From: an uncultured Alistipes sp.
GTDB taxonomy: Bacteria; Bacteroidota; Bacteroidia; Bacteroidales; Rikenellaceae
Assembly: GCA_934754975.1 (NCBI GenBank)
Contig: CAKVKI010000188.1
Location: forward strand, 1 to 5,222
Length of the DNA stretch: 5,222 nt
Direction of reading: 5' to 3'
Shown one piece after another: positions 1 to 5,222 of the stretch. Each line of letters begins with the position of its first letter. Position 1 is the first letter of the stretch. The notes beneath the pieces were generated by a model. It was not told the origin of the DNA. It saw nothing but the letters and a program-made list of their open reading frames with translations, and did not search any database. A program made the position numbers and the translations under genes.

Positions 1-1
1 G

Positions 2-74
2 AGCGGAAAACGGGACTCGGACCCGCGACCTCAACCTTGGCAAGGTTGCGCTCTACCAACTGAGCTATTTCCGC
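2..74 (-). tRNA. tRNA-Gly (anticodon GCC)
   Basis: This is a complete cloverleaf read on the minus strand. The acceptor stem pairs GCGGAAA (74-68) with TTTCCGC (9-3), and the discriminator base is U at position 2, as expected for glycine tRNAs. A GCTC/GCGC D stem is present. The anticodon stem CAACC/GGTTG (48-44 with 36-32) closes the 7-base loop TTGCCAA, giving anticodon GCC at 41-39, which reads GGC and GGU glycine codons. The T arm has the expected GGTCCGAGTCC core. The base after the discriminator is C, but whether a CCA end is encoded cannot be seen because the window stops there. A promoter of the Bacteroidota type lies upstream (151-181), so the gene begins its own transcript. It could be the first gene of a tRNA cluster extending past the left edge. 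Confidence 0.97.
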
Positions 75-445
75 AATTATCTTTTCCGGACGAGCGGGAT
101 AAAGTGCATCCGCCCTTGATTCCGGCCCTGAAACCTGCGTTTCGGGACTGCAAATATAACCTGAAAAATTTATTCTGCAAAATTTTCCGGTGAATTTTGT
201 CACAAAATTAGCGGTCACAGATCCCGAAAATTCAGAAAGGGCAGCACACATCGGTACAGACGCCATCCGTCAAACAAGATCAGAAGTATATCGCGGAGTC
301 CCGGAAAGCCCTGCAAGAACAGTTGCAGGCAGAATCCGCCCCCCGAAGCAAAGATCCGGACATATCGCCGCCGCACAACACCGAAAGCATAAGGGCCGAA
401 ACAGCACGGCACCGACTGCCCGCCGCACAATCCGAAGACCTCCGC
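75..445. other. Intergenic stretch with no convincing gene
   Basis: The right-to-left order is the terminator of the oxoamine synthase gene, then about 260 bases without a supported gene, then the tRNA promoter and leader (75-181). A GTG-started frame at 190-534 on the plus strand runs across the terminator into the 3' end of the neighbouring gene and has no protein-like character. More curious is the plus-strand frame 212-466. It is open for 84 codons, is rich in Q, E, K, R, S and A, and ends in TAA inside the terminator stem, but it has no ATG or GTG start and no recognisable upstream signal. I treat it as non-coding or as the decayed tail of a gene. I saw no tandem repeats or IS ends. Confidence 0.5.
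151..181 (-). promoter_or_regulatory. Promoter for tRNA-Gly
   Basis: On the minus strand a TTTG (181-178) is followed after 19 bases by TATATTTG (158-151). This fits the Bacteroidota primary sigma-factor consensus TTTG-N19-21-TAnnTTTG exactly. Transcription would start near 143-147, giving a leader of about 70 bases before the mature tRNA end at 74, to be removed by RNase P. Part of that leader can fold: 127-133 pairs with 140-146 around a 6-base loop, with one G-T pair. Confidence 0.8.
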
Positions 446-478
446 AGCAAAAACAAGGCTGCCTAACAAGGCAGCCTT
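446..478 (-). terminator. Intrinsic terminator after the oxoamine synthase gene
   Basis: A perfect 9-bp stem (AAGGCTGCC at 455-463 with GGCAGCCTT at 470-478), extendable by a T-A pair to 10 bp, has a short AACA loop. Read on the minus strand the stem is followed by G and then TTTTT (453-449), a normal U-tract. The gene's stop codon is about 43 bases upstream. On the plus strand the hairpin is followed only by ATCTTTATC, so termination in that direction would be weak. Confidence 0.85.
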
Positions 479-520
479 ATCTTTATCATGCAGTCCGCTC
501 CGCCCACCGGGCGAAACAGT

Positions 521-1792
521 TTAGCGGATCTTGAAGCCTTCGTCGGCGCGGACCGGAATCGGCATCTGAGCGTATACGCCGCTTTCGAGTTTGTCGCGTA
601 CCGATTTGAACGCCTCGATCGTGTAGTTCACGTCTTCGAGCGTATGGGCTGCCGTGGGGATCACGCGCAGGATGATTTCACCCTTCGGGATCACCGGATA
701 GATTACGATCGAGCAGAAAATGCCGTGGTTCTCGCGCAGATCGACGATCAGATTCGTCGCTTCGGGAATACCGCCCTTCATAAAGACGGGAGTCACGGGC
801 GAGTTGGTCACACCGATTTCGAAACCGTTCTCTTTCAGGCCGCTCTGCAGCGCACGAACGATCTCCCACAGTTTCTCCTGGTATTCGGGATGGTTGCGGA
901 TCAGCTCCAGACGCTTCAGCGCGCCCATTACCATCGGCATCGGGAGCGACTTGGCATAGAGCTGCGAACGCATGTTGTAACGCAGCAGGTTCACCAGCCA
1001 GCGGGGACCGCAGACGAATGCGCCGATACCGGCCATCGACTTGGCGAATGTGTTGAACAGCACGTCCACGCCGTCGGTCACGCCGAAGTGCGAAGCCGTA
1101 CCGCGGCCGCCTTCGCCCATCGTACCGAAGCCGTGGGCATCGTCCACCAGCAGCCGGAACTGGAAATCCTTCTTCAGCGCCACGATCTCGTCGAGTTTGC
1201 CCAGGTCGCCCTTCATGCCGAAAACGCCCTCCGTAATCACGAGTACGCCGCCGTTCTGCTCCTCGGCAAGGTCCGTAGCGTGCTGCAACTGCAGGCGCAG
1301 CGACTCCAGGTCGTTGTGGCCGTATACGAACCGCTTGCCCTTGTGCAGGCGCAGGCCGTCGATGATGCAGGCATGCGCTTCGGCGTCGTAAACGACTACG
1401 TCGCGCGGCGTGAGCAGGCAGTCGATGATCGAAATCATACCCTGATAGCCGAAGTTGAGCAGGAAAGCGTCGTCCTTGCCGACGAATTCGGCCAATTCGC
1501 GTTCGAGCTGCTCGTGGTAAACGGTCTGGCCGCTCATCATGCGGGCGCCCATCGGGGCCGCCATGCCGAATTTAGCCGCGCCTTCGGCGTCGGCCTTGCG
1601 CACCTCGGGATGGTTGGCCAGGCCGAGGTAGTTGTTCAGACTCCAGTTGAGCATCTTTTTGCCCCGGAAAACCATGTGGGGACCGATCTCGCCCTCCAGC
1701 TTGGGAAATGCGAAATATCCGTGGGCGTACGACATGTACTGACCGATAGGTCCGCCTGCATTTTTTTCAAGGCGTGCAAAAATATCAACCAT
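521..1792 (-). CDS. PLP-dependent alpha-oxoamine synthase (KBL/KAS/SPT superfamily)
   Basis: This 423-residue cytosolic fold-type I PLP enzyme belongs to the family that condenses an amino acid with an acyl-CoA (or acyl-ACP) and loses CO2. Related enzymes are 2-amino-3-ketobutyrate CoA ligase, 8-amino-7-oxononanoate synthase, serine palmitoyltransferase and cysteate acyltransferase. Visible landmarks are NNYLGLANHPEV (53-64), the cofactor-stacking histidine H140 in DAEAHACIIDG, the DDAHG motif (217-221) whose Asp contacts the pyridine nitrogen, and the Schiff-base lysine K251 in NTFAKSMAGIGAF. The N-terminal section with AHGYFAFPKLEGEIGPHM (23-40) is distinctive, and I believe it marks a Bacteroidota subfamily that is not the classical sphingolipid SPT. 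ATG 1792 was chosen because the frame upstream runs through a promoter and a foreign terminator. The gene is monocistronic, with a promoter at 1833-1865 and a terminator at 446-478. No threonine dehydrogenase or biotin gene is adjacent, so the substrate cannot be assigned from context. The family call is secure; the reaction is not. Confidence 0.93.
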   Translation of the reverse strand: MVDIFARLEKNAGGPIGQYMSYAHGYFAFPKLEGEIGPHMVFRGKKMLNWSLNNYLGLANHPEVRKADAEGAAKFGMAAPMGARMMSGQTVYHEQLERELAEFVGKDDAFLLNFGYQGMISIIDCLLTPRDVVVYDAEAHACIIDGLRLHKGKRFVYGHNDLESLRLQLQHATDLAEEQNGGVLVITEGVFGMKGDLGKLDEIVALKKDFQFRLLVDDAHGFGTMGEGGRGTASHFGVTDGVDVLFNTFAKSMAGIGAFVCGPRWLVNLLRYNMRSQLYAKSLPMPMVMGALKRLELIRNHPEYQEKLWEIVRALQSGLKENGFEIGVTNSPVTPVFMKGGIPEATNLIVDLRENHGIFCSIVIYPVIPKGEIILRVIPTAAHTLEDVNYTIEAFKSVRDKLESGVYAQMPIPVRADEGFKIR

Positions 1793-1832
1793 AATGTATT
1801 GTAATTTAATGTTAGTTTCCGTTCCGGACGCG

Positions 1833-1865
1833 CAAAAGTACAAAAAAACCTTTTTAGCGATCAAA
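1833..1865 (-). promoter_or_regulatory. Promoter for the oxoamine synthase gene
   Basis: On the minus strand TTTG (1865-1862) and TACTTTTG (1840-1833) are 21 bases apart, matching the Bacteroidota consensus TTTG-N19-21-TAnnTTTG. The predicted start site near 1825-1828 gives a 5' leader of about 35 bases that is AT-rich and lacks a Shine-Dalgarno sequence, as is usual in this phylum. The promoter lies downstream of the symporter's terminator, so the gene has its own transcript. Confidence 0.8.
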
Positions 1866-1918
1866 ATTAGCCGTTTTTTATTCGGCACGGGTACGCATTT
1901 ATACTTATTTACACCTAT

Positions 1919-1949
1919 AAAAAAGGAAAAGGGCCGCTTTCGGCGGCCC
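1919..1949 (-). terminator. Intrinsic terminator after the symporter gene
   Basis: On the minus strand a GC-only 7-bp stem (GGGCCGC at 1949-1943, GCGGCCC at 1937-1931) with a CGAAA loop is followed directly by TTTTCCTTTTTTA. It starts 12 bases after the symporter stop codon. It separates the symporter transcript from the promoter of the next gene. Confidence 0.88.
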
Positions 1950-1961
1950 CGGAACGGTTTT

Positions 1962-3122
1962 TCAGCGCCGCCGCCGGTCGATCGCATCGACGATCACCGC
2001 CACCGCGCCGTCGCCCGTAACGTTGGTCGCCGTGCCGAAGCTGTCCATGGCGATATAGGTGGCGATCATCAGTCCCGCGAGCGTTTCGTCGAATCCCAGC
2101 ATCGACTCCAGCAGTCCCAGCGCGGCCATGATCGCCCCGCCAGGCACGCCCGGAGCCGCGATCATCGTCACGCCCAGCAGCAGGATAAATCCGACGAACG
2201 TTCCGGCCGGCAGGTCCAATCCGGCGATCATCGACACGGCCAGCGCGCAGGCGACGATCTTCATCATCGAGCCGGAGAGGTGGATCGTCGCACAGAGCGG
2301 CACGACGAACGACGCGATTTCGGGCCGCACGCCGAGTTTCAGGGTCTGGCCCAGCGTCACGGGAATCGTGGCCGCCGAAGACTGCGTTCCGAGGGCCGTG
2401 ACATAGGCCGTAAGCATCGTGCGGAGCATCCGCAGCGGATTTTTACGCGCCGCAAGTCCGGCGACGGAGAACTGCACGAGCAGCAGTACGACGGTCATGC
2501 AGAAGATCACCACGATCAGCTTCACGAAAACGCCCAGCACGCCGGCGACCTGCCCCGACCGGGTCATCGAGAGGAAAATACCGAAGATATAGAACGGCAG
2601 CAGCGGAATGATGACGCTGCCGATCACGCGTTCGATAATCCCCTTGAATTCATCCATCACCCCTTTGAGTTTCACGCTGTGGGTGTAGGCCATGCCCAGC
2701 CCCAGCACGAAAGCCAGCACCAGCGCCGACATGACGCCGAACAACGGCGGCATCTGGACCGTGAAATAGGGCGCAAGGGCCGCGCCCGTATCGTCGGGCA
2801 GCACAGCCGGCGAGCCTTCGAGCAGCGCAGGAAAAACCGCCCGCCCCACCAAATAGGTCCCGAAGCCCGAAAAAAGCGTGAAGGCATAGGCCAGCGCCGC
2901 CGTAACGGCCAGCAGCCACCCTGCGTTCTTCCCCAGGTCGGCGATGCCCGGCGCCACCAGGCCGAGGATCAGCAGCGGAATGACGAACGACAGGAACTGT
3001 CCGAAAATATCGTTGAACGTCAGCGCGATGCGCGTCGCCCACTCGGGGAAGAAAAAGCCGCATCCCACACCCAACCCGATGGCCAATATGACGCGCGGCA
3101 GCAGTCCGAACCTGAATTTCAT
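1962..3122 (-). CDS. Dicarboxylate/amino acid:cation symporter family protein (DAACS fold)
   Basis: This 386-residue polytopic inner-membrane protein is a secondary transporter of the GltPh/DctA/SstT superfamily, driven by Na+ or H+. The N-terminal hydrophobic helices (about 8-28, 35-60 and 68-95) and the following membrane segments fit the fold. The transport core is present: hairpin 1 with SSAATIP (248-254), the TM7 segment TIHLSGS (279-285) where typical members have TxNMDGT, hairpin 2 with GVPGGA (325-330), and the TM8 motif from D360 to D371 ending NVTGD. The TM8 aspartate that holds the substrate amino group is retained (D360). The position of the arginine that binds the side-chain carboxylate in aspartate, glutamate and C4-dicarboxylate carriers is G363. 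This argues against an acidic substrate; a neutral amino acid or another solute is more likely. ATG 3122 was chosen because family homology starts there and the upstream extension is low-quality, Arg-rich sequence. The length is slightly below the usual 400-430. The gene is monocistronic, with a terminator at 1919-1949. Confidence 0.93.
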   Translation of the reverse strand: MKFRFGLLPRVILAIGLGVGCGFFFPEWATRIALTFNDIFGQFLSFVIPLLILGLVAPGIADLGKNAGWLLAVTAALAYAFTLFSGFGTYLVGRAVFPALLEGSPAVLPDDTGAALAPYFTVQMPPLFGVMSALVLAFVLGLGMAYTHSVKLKGVMDEFKGIIERVIGSVIIPLLPFYIFGIFLSMTRSGQVAGVLGVFVKLIVVIFCMTVVLLLVQFSVAGLAARKNPLRMLRTMLTAYVTALGTQSSAATIPVTLGQTLKLGVRPEIASFVVPLCATIHLSGSMMKIVACALAVSMIAGLDLPAGTFVGFILLLGVTMIAAPGVPGGAIMAALGLLESMLGFDETLAGLMIATYIAMDSFGTATNVTGDGAVAVIVDAIDRRRR

Positions 3123-3138
3123 AGGAGAATGATTTTTG

Positions 3139-3146
3139 TAAAGATA
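3139..3146 (-). promoter_or_regulatory. Possible -7 element of the symporter gene
   Basis: TATCTTTA on the minus strand differs from TAnnTTTG only in its last base and sits 16 bases before the ATG at 3122. No TTTG is seen at the expected distance upstream. TATATTTT at 3155-3148 is an alternative. If used, either would give a short leader. This is weak evidence. Confidence 0.3.
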
Positions 3147-3356
3147 GAAAATATATTCCGAACCTGTACGCTTCCGCCCGCCGCAGGCCACGGAGCCGGC
3201 CCCGCAAACCGAGTTTTCCACCGGCCGCCGCCGACCGAAACAGGCATGCAGCGTTCCGGGACGGCGGAACAACATTCCGAACCGGCGCGGCCGCGGCCGG
3301 AAACAGCGCAACAGCGGCTGAAAACGGCGCGGCGGTACAAAGTCGGATATTTTATG

Positions 3357-3364
3357 TATTTTTG
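3357..3364 (+). promoter_or_regulatory. -7 element for the radical SAM operon
   Basis: TATTTTTG matches the Bacteroidota -7 consensus TAnnTTTG exactly and is followed by C, as in the other two promoters of this window. No TTTG occurs 19-21 bases upstream, so the -33 half is missing or degenerate. The element ends 7 bases before ATG 3372. A transcript starting at the usual distance would begin at or just before the start codon. It also overlaps the only other in-frame upstream ATG (3354), which favours 3372 as the start. Confidence 0.55.
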
Positions 3365-3371
3365 CATTACT

Positions 3372-4145
3372 ATGACATCACTATTTCACGACATTATTTT
3401 CGGCCCGGTACACTCGCGGCGGCTGGGCCTTTCGCTGGGGGTGAACCTCCTGCCGACCGAATCGAAACTCTGTTCGTTCGACTGCATCTACTGCGAGTGC
3501 GGCTGGAACGCCGAACACCGCGGCGGTCGGCGTTTCAACGCCCGCGAAGATGTCCGCACGCAGCTCGAAGCGACGCTGCGCCGCATGGTGGCGGACGGCA
3601 CGCCGCCCGACGTCATCACCTTCGCCGGCAACGGCGAGCCGACCCTGCATCCCGAATTCGAAGCGGTGATCGGCGATACGATCGCCCTGCGCGACGCATT
3701 GTGCCCGTCGGCCAAAGTCTCGGTGCTGTCGAACGCCACCCAGCTCCACCGCGAAGAGGTGCGCCGCGCCCTGCTGCGGGTGGACAACAACATCCTCAAA
3801 CTCGACTCGGCGTTCGACGCCACGGCGCGCCTGATGAACAACCCCCAGAACCCCGCATATACCGTCCGCGGCGTTGTGGAGCAGATGAAGGGCTTCGACG
3901 GACATCTGACCGTGCAAACCATGTTCCTGCGCGGCGAATGCGACGGACAAAAAACAGACAACACGACCGAAGAGGAGGTCTCGGCATGGCTGCAGCTGAT
4001 CGGGGAGATCCGGCCGCGGCAGGTCATGGTCTACTCGCTCGACCGCGACACTCCGTGCCGAACGCTCGAAAAGGTCCCGCGCGAAGAGCTGCAGGCGATC
4101 GCCGCCCGCGTCGAAGCGCTCGGCATTCCCTGTTCGGTAGCATAA
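3372..4145 (+). CDS. Radical SAM protein, COG0731-like, function unknown
   Basis: This 257-residue protein has the radical SAM signature CSFDCIYC (C34, C38, C41), which binds the 4Fe-4S cluster that cleaves S-adenosylmethionine to a 5'-deoxyadenosyl radical. The core motifs follow in order: GNGEPTLHP (86-94), the SAM-binding GGE-like strand; VLSNAT (118-123); LKLDSA (142-147); and VQTMFLRG (181-188). This pattern, with the N-terminal FGPVHSRRLGLSLGVNLLP stretch, resembles the COG0731 group that is often annotated as wyosine synthase. The archaeal enzyme TYW1 carries a second cluster on N-terminal cysteines. Here residues 1-33 contain no cysteine, so that activity is unlikely. C43 lies just past the signature and could be an extra ligand. 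ATG 3372 is preferred over ATG 3354 because a -7 element overlaps the latter. It is the first gene of a tight operon with a secreted Ig-like protein and yaaA. The family is secure, but I do not know the substrate. Confidence 0.92.
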   Translation: MTSLFHDIIFGPVHSRRLGLSLGVNLLPTESKLCSFDCIYCECGWNAEHRGGRRFNAREDVRTQLEATLRRMVADGTPPDVITFAGNGEPTLHPEFEAVIGDTIALRDALCPSAKVSVLSNATQLHREEVRRALLRVDNNILKLDSAFDATARLMNNPQNPAYTVRGVVEQMKGFDGHLTVQTMFLRGECDGQKTDNTTEEEVSAWLQLIGEIRPRQVMVYSLDRDTPCRTLEKVPREELQAIAARVEALGIPCSVA

Positions 4146-4156
4146 TCCGCCTGCCG

Positions 4157-4954
4157 ATGAGACTGCTGCTGCTCTGGCTGCTGCTCGCCGGCAGTTGTAC
4201 GGCGACGGCTCAACACCGCCCCACGGCGCGCGCACTGAGCGAGCTGCAGGACAGCGTGTGGCGCCGTCTCGACGCCATGCGCGCAACCGATCCGGTCTCC
4301 GCCGCCGTCTACGTATCGGCTATCGACGGGTCCGAAGGAATCGCCGACGCCGTCCGGGCGTCCGGAACCGACGAAACCGCAGGGATCGTCCGTGTCCACC
4401 TGATCCGGGCCGACTCGGCGATGAAAGCCCGCTTCCGCCGTTACGTACACGACAGTCCCCTGATCCGGCTCGAAGGATTCGATCCCGACACGACGCCCTG
4501 CCCGCCCGCGCCCGAAGGCACACCGCCGCCCGACGGACTGGGCATGAGCGCCGAATACGCTTTCTACCCTGCCAACACCGACTGCGTACGGCTTACGATC
4601 CGTTACAGCGGTGATTCGACCGTCTATTTCGGTACGGACTACATCGTTTGCCGGTTCCAAAACGGCCGCTGGGAAACACTGCCGGCCGCCAACGCATGGA
4701 ACGCTCTGCTGATCGGCATCGGCCGCCCGGAATTCCCTGTTCCCGGCGGCGCTCCGCAGGCGGACCCTTACACTTACGGCTTCCCGGCCCGGCTCGCGCC
4801 GCGCGTCTATCCGTCCGTATACGCCCGTTACCGCATCTGCAAAAATGTTTACATGGAGAATCCGCGCCGCGACTACCTGCTTACGGCCGATTTTACACTG
4901 ACGCCCTTCGTCCCGTTCACCCGCTTTTCGGGGCAGGAGGGCGACAACAACTGA
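4157..4954 (+). CDS. Secreted hypothetical protein with a C-terminal bacterial Ig-like domain
   Basis: This 265-residue exported protein has a hydrophobic signal sequence (residues 2-12). Cleavage by signal peptidase I is plausible after ATA at 16-18, leaving Q19 first, a common mature end in Bacteroidota. C14 in AGSC resembles a lipobox but lacks the usual leucine at -3, so a lipoprotein is possible and not favoured. Residues 20-110 form an uncharacterised segment. Residues of about 127-248 resemble the Bacteroidota Ig-like domain family (Big_14-type): strands around CVRLTIRY (143-150), VYFGTDYIVCRF (156-167), GRWETLP (170-176), and ARYRICKNVYM (223-233) before a final strand LTADFTL. Such domains are usually binding or structural modules at the cell surface or in the periplasm. 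The gene begins 11 bases after the radical SAM stop and ends 6 bases before yaaA, so it is co-transcribed with both. No Shine-Dalgarno is seen. The specific function is unknown, and the domain assignment was made by eye. Confidence 0.85.
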   Translation: MRLLLLWLLLAGSCTATAQHRPTARALSELQDSVWRRLDAMRATDPVSAAVYVSAIDGSEGIADAVRASGTDETAGIVRVHLIRADSAMKARFRRYVHDSPLIRLEGFDPDTTPCPPAPEGTPPPDGLGMSAEYAFYPANTDCVRLTIRYSGDSTVYFGTDYIVCRFQNGRWETLPAANAWNALLIGIGRPEFPVPGGAPQADPYTYGFPARLAPRVYPSVYARYRICKNVYMENPRRDYLLTADFTLTPFVPFTRFSGQEGDNN

Positions 4955-4960
4955 CAAATC

Positions 4961-5222
4961 ATGCAAATACTCCTCTCCTGCGCCAAAACGATGGCCGAAA
5001 ACAGCTCCCTGCAAACGCCCCGCACGACTTCGCCCCTTTACGGCGCACAGGCCGGACAATTGGCCGGACAACTGGCGACGCTCTCCACCGGAGAACTGGC
5101 GGGAATCCTGCGGGCAAACCGGCAGATCGCCGCAACGAACCGACTGCGCTACAGTCGTTTTCACGACGACGCGGAGACGGCGCTTCCGGCGGCCCGTACG
5201 AAGATCGGCGCCGCTGTTGAGT
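4961..5222 (+). CDS. yaaA: YaaA / UPF0246 family peroxide-stress protein, 5' part (runs off the window)
   Basis: The frame starts at ATG 4961 and stays open to the window end, giving 87 of an expected 250 or so residues. The opening MQILLSCAKTM aligns with the family's MLILISPAKTL. The next 60 residues keep the YaaA spacing: an AQAGQLAGQLATLSTGELAGI stretch matches the helix containing LSPxELAxLM, and ATNRLRYSRFHDD matches the family's A-x-N-x-x-R-(F/Y)-x-x-(F/W) section. In Escherichia coli YaaA is a cytosolic protein induced by OxyR that lowers free iron and limits oxidative damage under hydrogen peroxide; the family also binds DNA. The proline of SPAK is a cysteine (C7) here, and I do not know whether that matters. 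It is the third gene of the operon, 6 bases after the preceding stop. The 3' end and any terminator lie outside the window. Confidence 0.9.
   Translation, partial: MQILLSCAKTMAENSSLQTPRTTSPLYGAQAGQLAGQLATLSTGELAGILRANRQIAATNRLRYSRFHDDAETALPAARTKIGAAVE

Larger units (their letters stand above)
3123..3371. other. Divergent GC-rich intergenic region
   Basis: This 249-base region separates the symporter from the divergent radical SAM operon. It is AT-rich at both ends, where the promoters should lie, and very GC-rich in the middle. The middle holds a 6-bp hairpin (GTTCCG 3253-3258 with CGGAAC 3265-3270, 6-base loop) and a perfect 10-base palindrome CGCGGCCGCG at 3286-3295. Open frames crossing it on both strands have no protein-like features, so I do not call a gene here. 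An operator shared by the two divergent units is possible, but nothing identifies its regulator. Confidence 0.45.

Noticed and set aside
2..1792. Functional link between tRNA-Gly and a neighbouring glycine-type oxoamine synthase
   Set aside because: They have separate promoters and an intrinsic terminator between them, and the enzyme's use of glycine is not established. No T-box or other tRNA-sensing leader is present upstream of the enzyme.
488..1804. Long plus-strand open frame opposite the oxoamine synthase gene
   Set aside because: It is a mirror frame produced by GC-rich codon usage. The minus strand carries all PLP-enzyme motifs, a promoter and a terminator.
1793..1987. N-terminal extension of the oxoamine synthase upstream of ATG 1792
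   Set aside because: The extension would be encoded by the gene's own promoter and the symporter's terminator. The residues are unlike the family, and homology starts at the methionine at 1792.
3123..3311. Arg/Cys-rich N-terminal extension of the symporter, or a separate small gene
   Set aside because: DAACS homology starts at ATG 3122. The extension has no signal, motif or ribosome-binding context and lies in the divergent intergenic region.
1794..4145. A 783-codon plus-strand open frame that includes the radical SAM gene at its 3' end
   Set aside because: Its first two thirds are antisense to the symporter gene and give low-complexity H/R/Q-rich sequence with no domain character. Radical SAM homology begins only at about 3372, where a promoter element is also found.
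4196..4201. Lipobox making the Ig-like protein a lipoprotein (C14)
   Set aside because: The -3 residue is alanine in place of leucine, and a good signal peptidase I site ending at residue 18 follows. It is kept only as an alternative.
3362..4954. A 530-codon plus-strand frame fusing a shadow of the radical SAM gene to the Ig-like protein
   Set aside because: The first part is an out-of-frame, Arg/Pro-rich reading of the radical SAM gene. The signal peptide at ATG 4157 marks the true start of the second gene.
1..5222. CRISPR arrays, IS elements, attachment sites or phage genes
   Set aside because: I found no direct-repeat arrays, terminal inverted repeats, transposase or integrase motifs. 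The tRNA-Gly gene could in principle serve as an integration target, but no second copy of its 3' end is visible in the window.

Overview
The window looks like a chromosomal segment from a GC-rich member of the Bacteroidota, most plausibly an Alistipes-like Rikenellaceae. This rests on promoters with the Bacteroidota TTTG / TAnnTTTG architecture, the absence of Shine-Dalgarno sequences before the genes, and a secreted protein with an Ig-like domain of the type common in that phylum. The genus is an inference and was not tested. The genes look like ordinary housekeeping or accessory-metabolic loci. I see no phage, insertion sequence, CRISPR array or toxin-antitoxin pair.

Left half, minus strand. 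A tRNA-Gly(GCC) gene lies at the left edge with its own well-formed promoter about 75-105 bases upstream. Next comes a non-coding or decayed stretch (75-445) and a strong intrinsic terminator (446-478). That terminator ends a monocistronic gene (521-1792) for a PLP-dependent alpha-oxoamine synthase of the KBL/KAS/SPT superfamily, which has a clear promoter. Upstream of it is another intrinsic terminator (1919-1949). This ends a second minus-strand gene (1962-3122) for a sodium- or proton-coupled symporter of the glutamate/dicarboxylate transporter fold, whose substrate-defining arginine is replaced by glycine.

Right half, plus strand. Across a 249-base divergent intergenic region a three-gene operon begins: a compact radical SAM protein (3372-4145), a secreted Ig-like-domain protein of unknown function (4157-4954), and the first 87 codons of a YaaA/UPF0246-family peroxide-stress protein (4961 to the window end). 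Gaps of 11 and 6 bases suggest co-transcription. The radical SAM gene has a -7 element so close to its ATG that its mRNA may be leaderless or nearly so.

The leads I consider worth following are the substrate of the alpha-oxoamine synthase, the altered substrate site of the symporter, the pairing of a bacterial COG0731-type radical SAM protein with YaaA, and a start-less, hydrophilic reading frame at 212-466. None of these amounts to a demonstrated new system.
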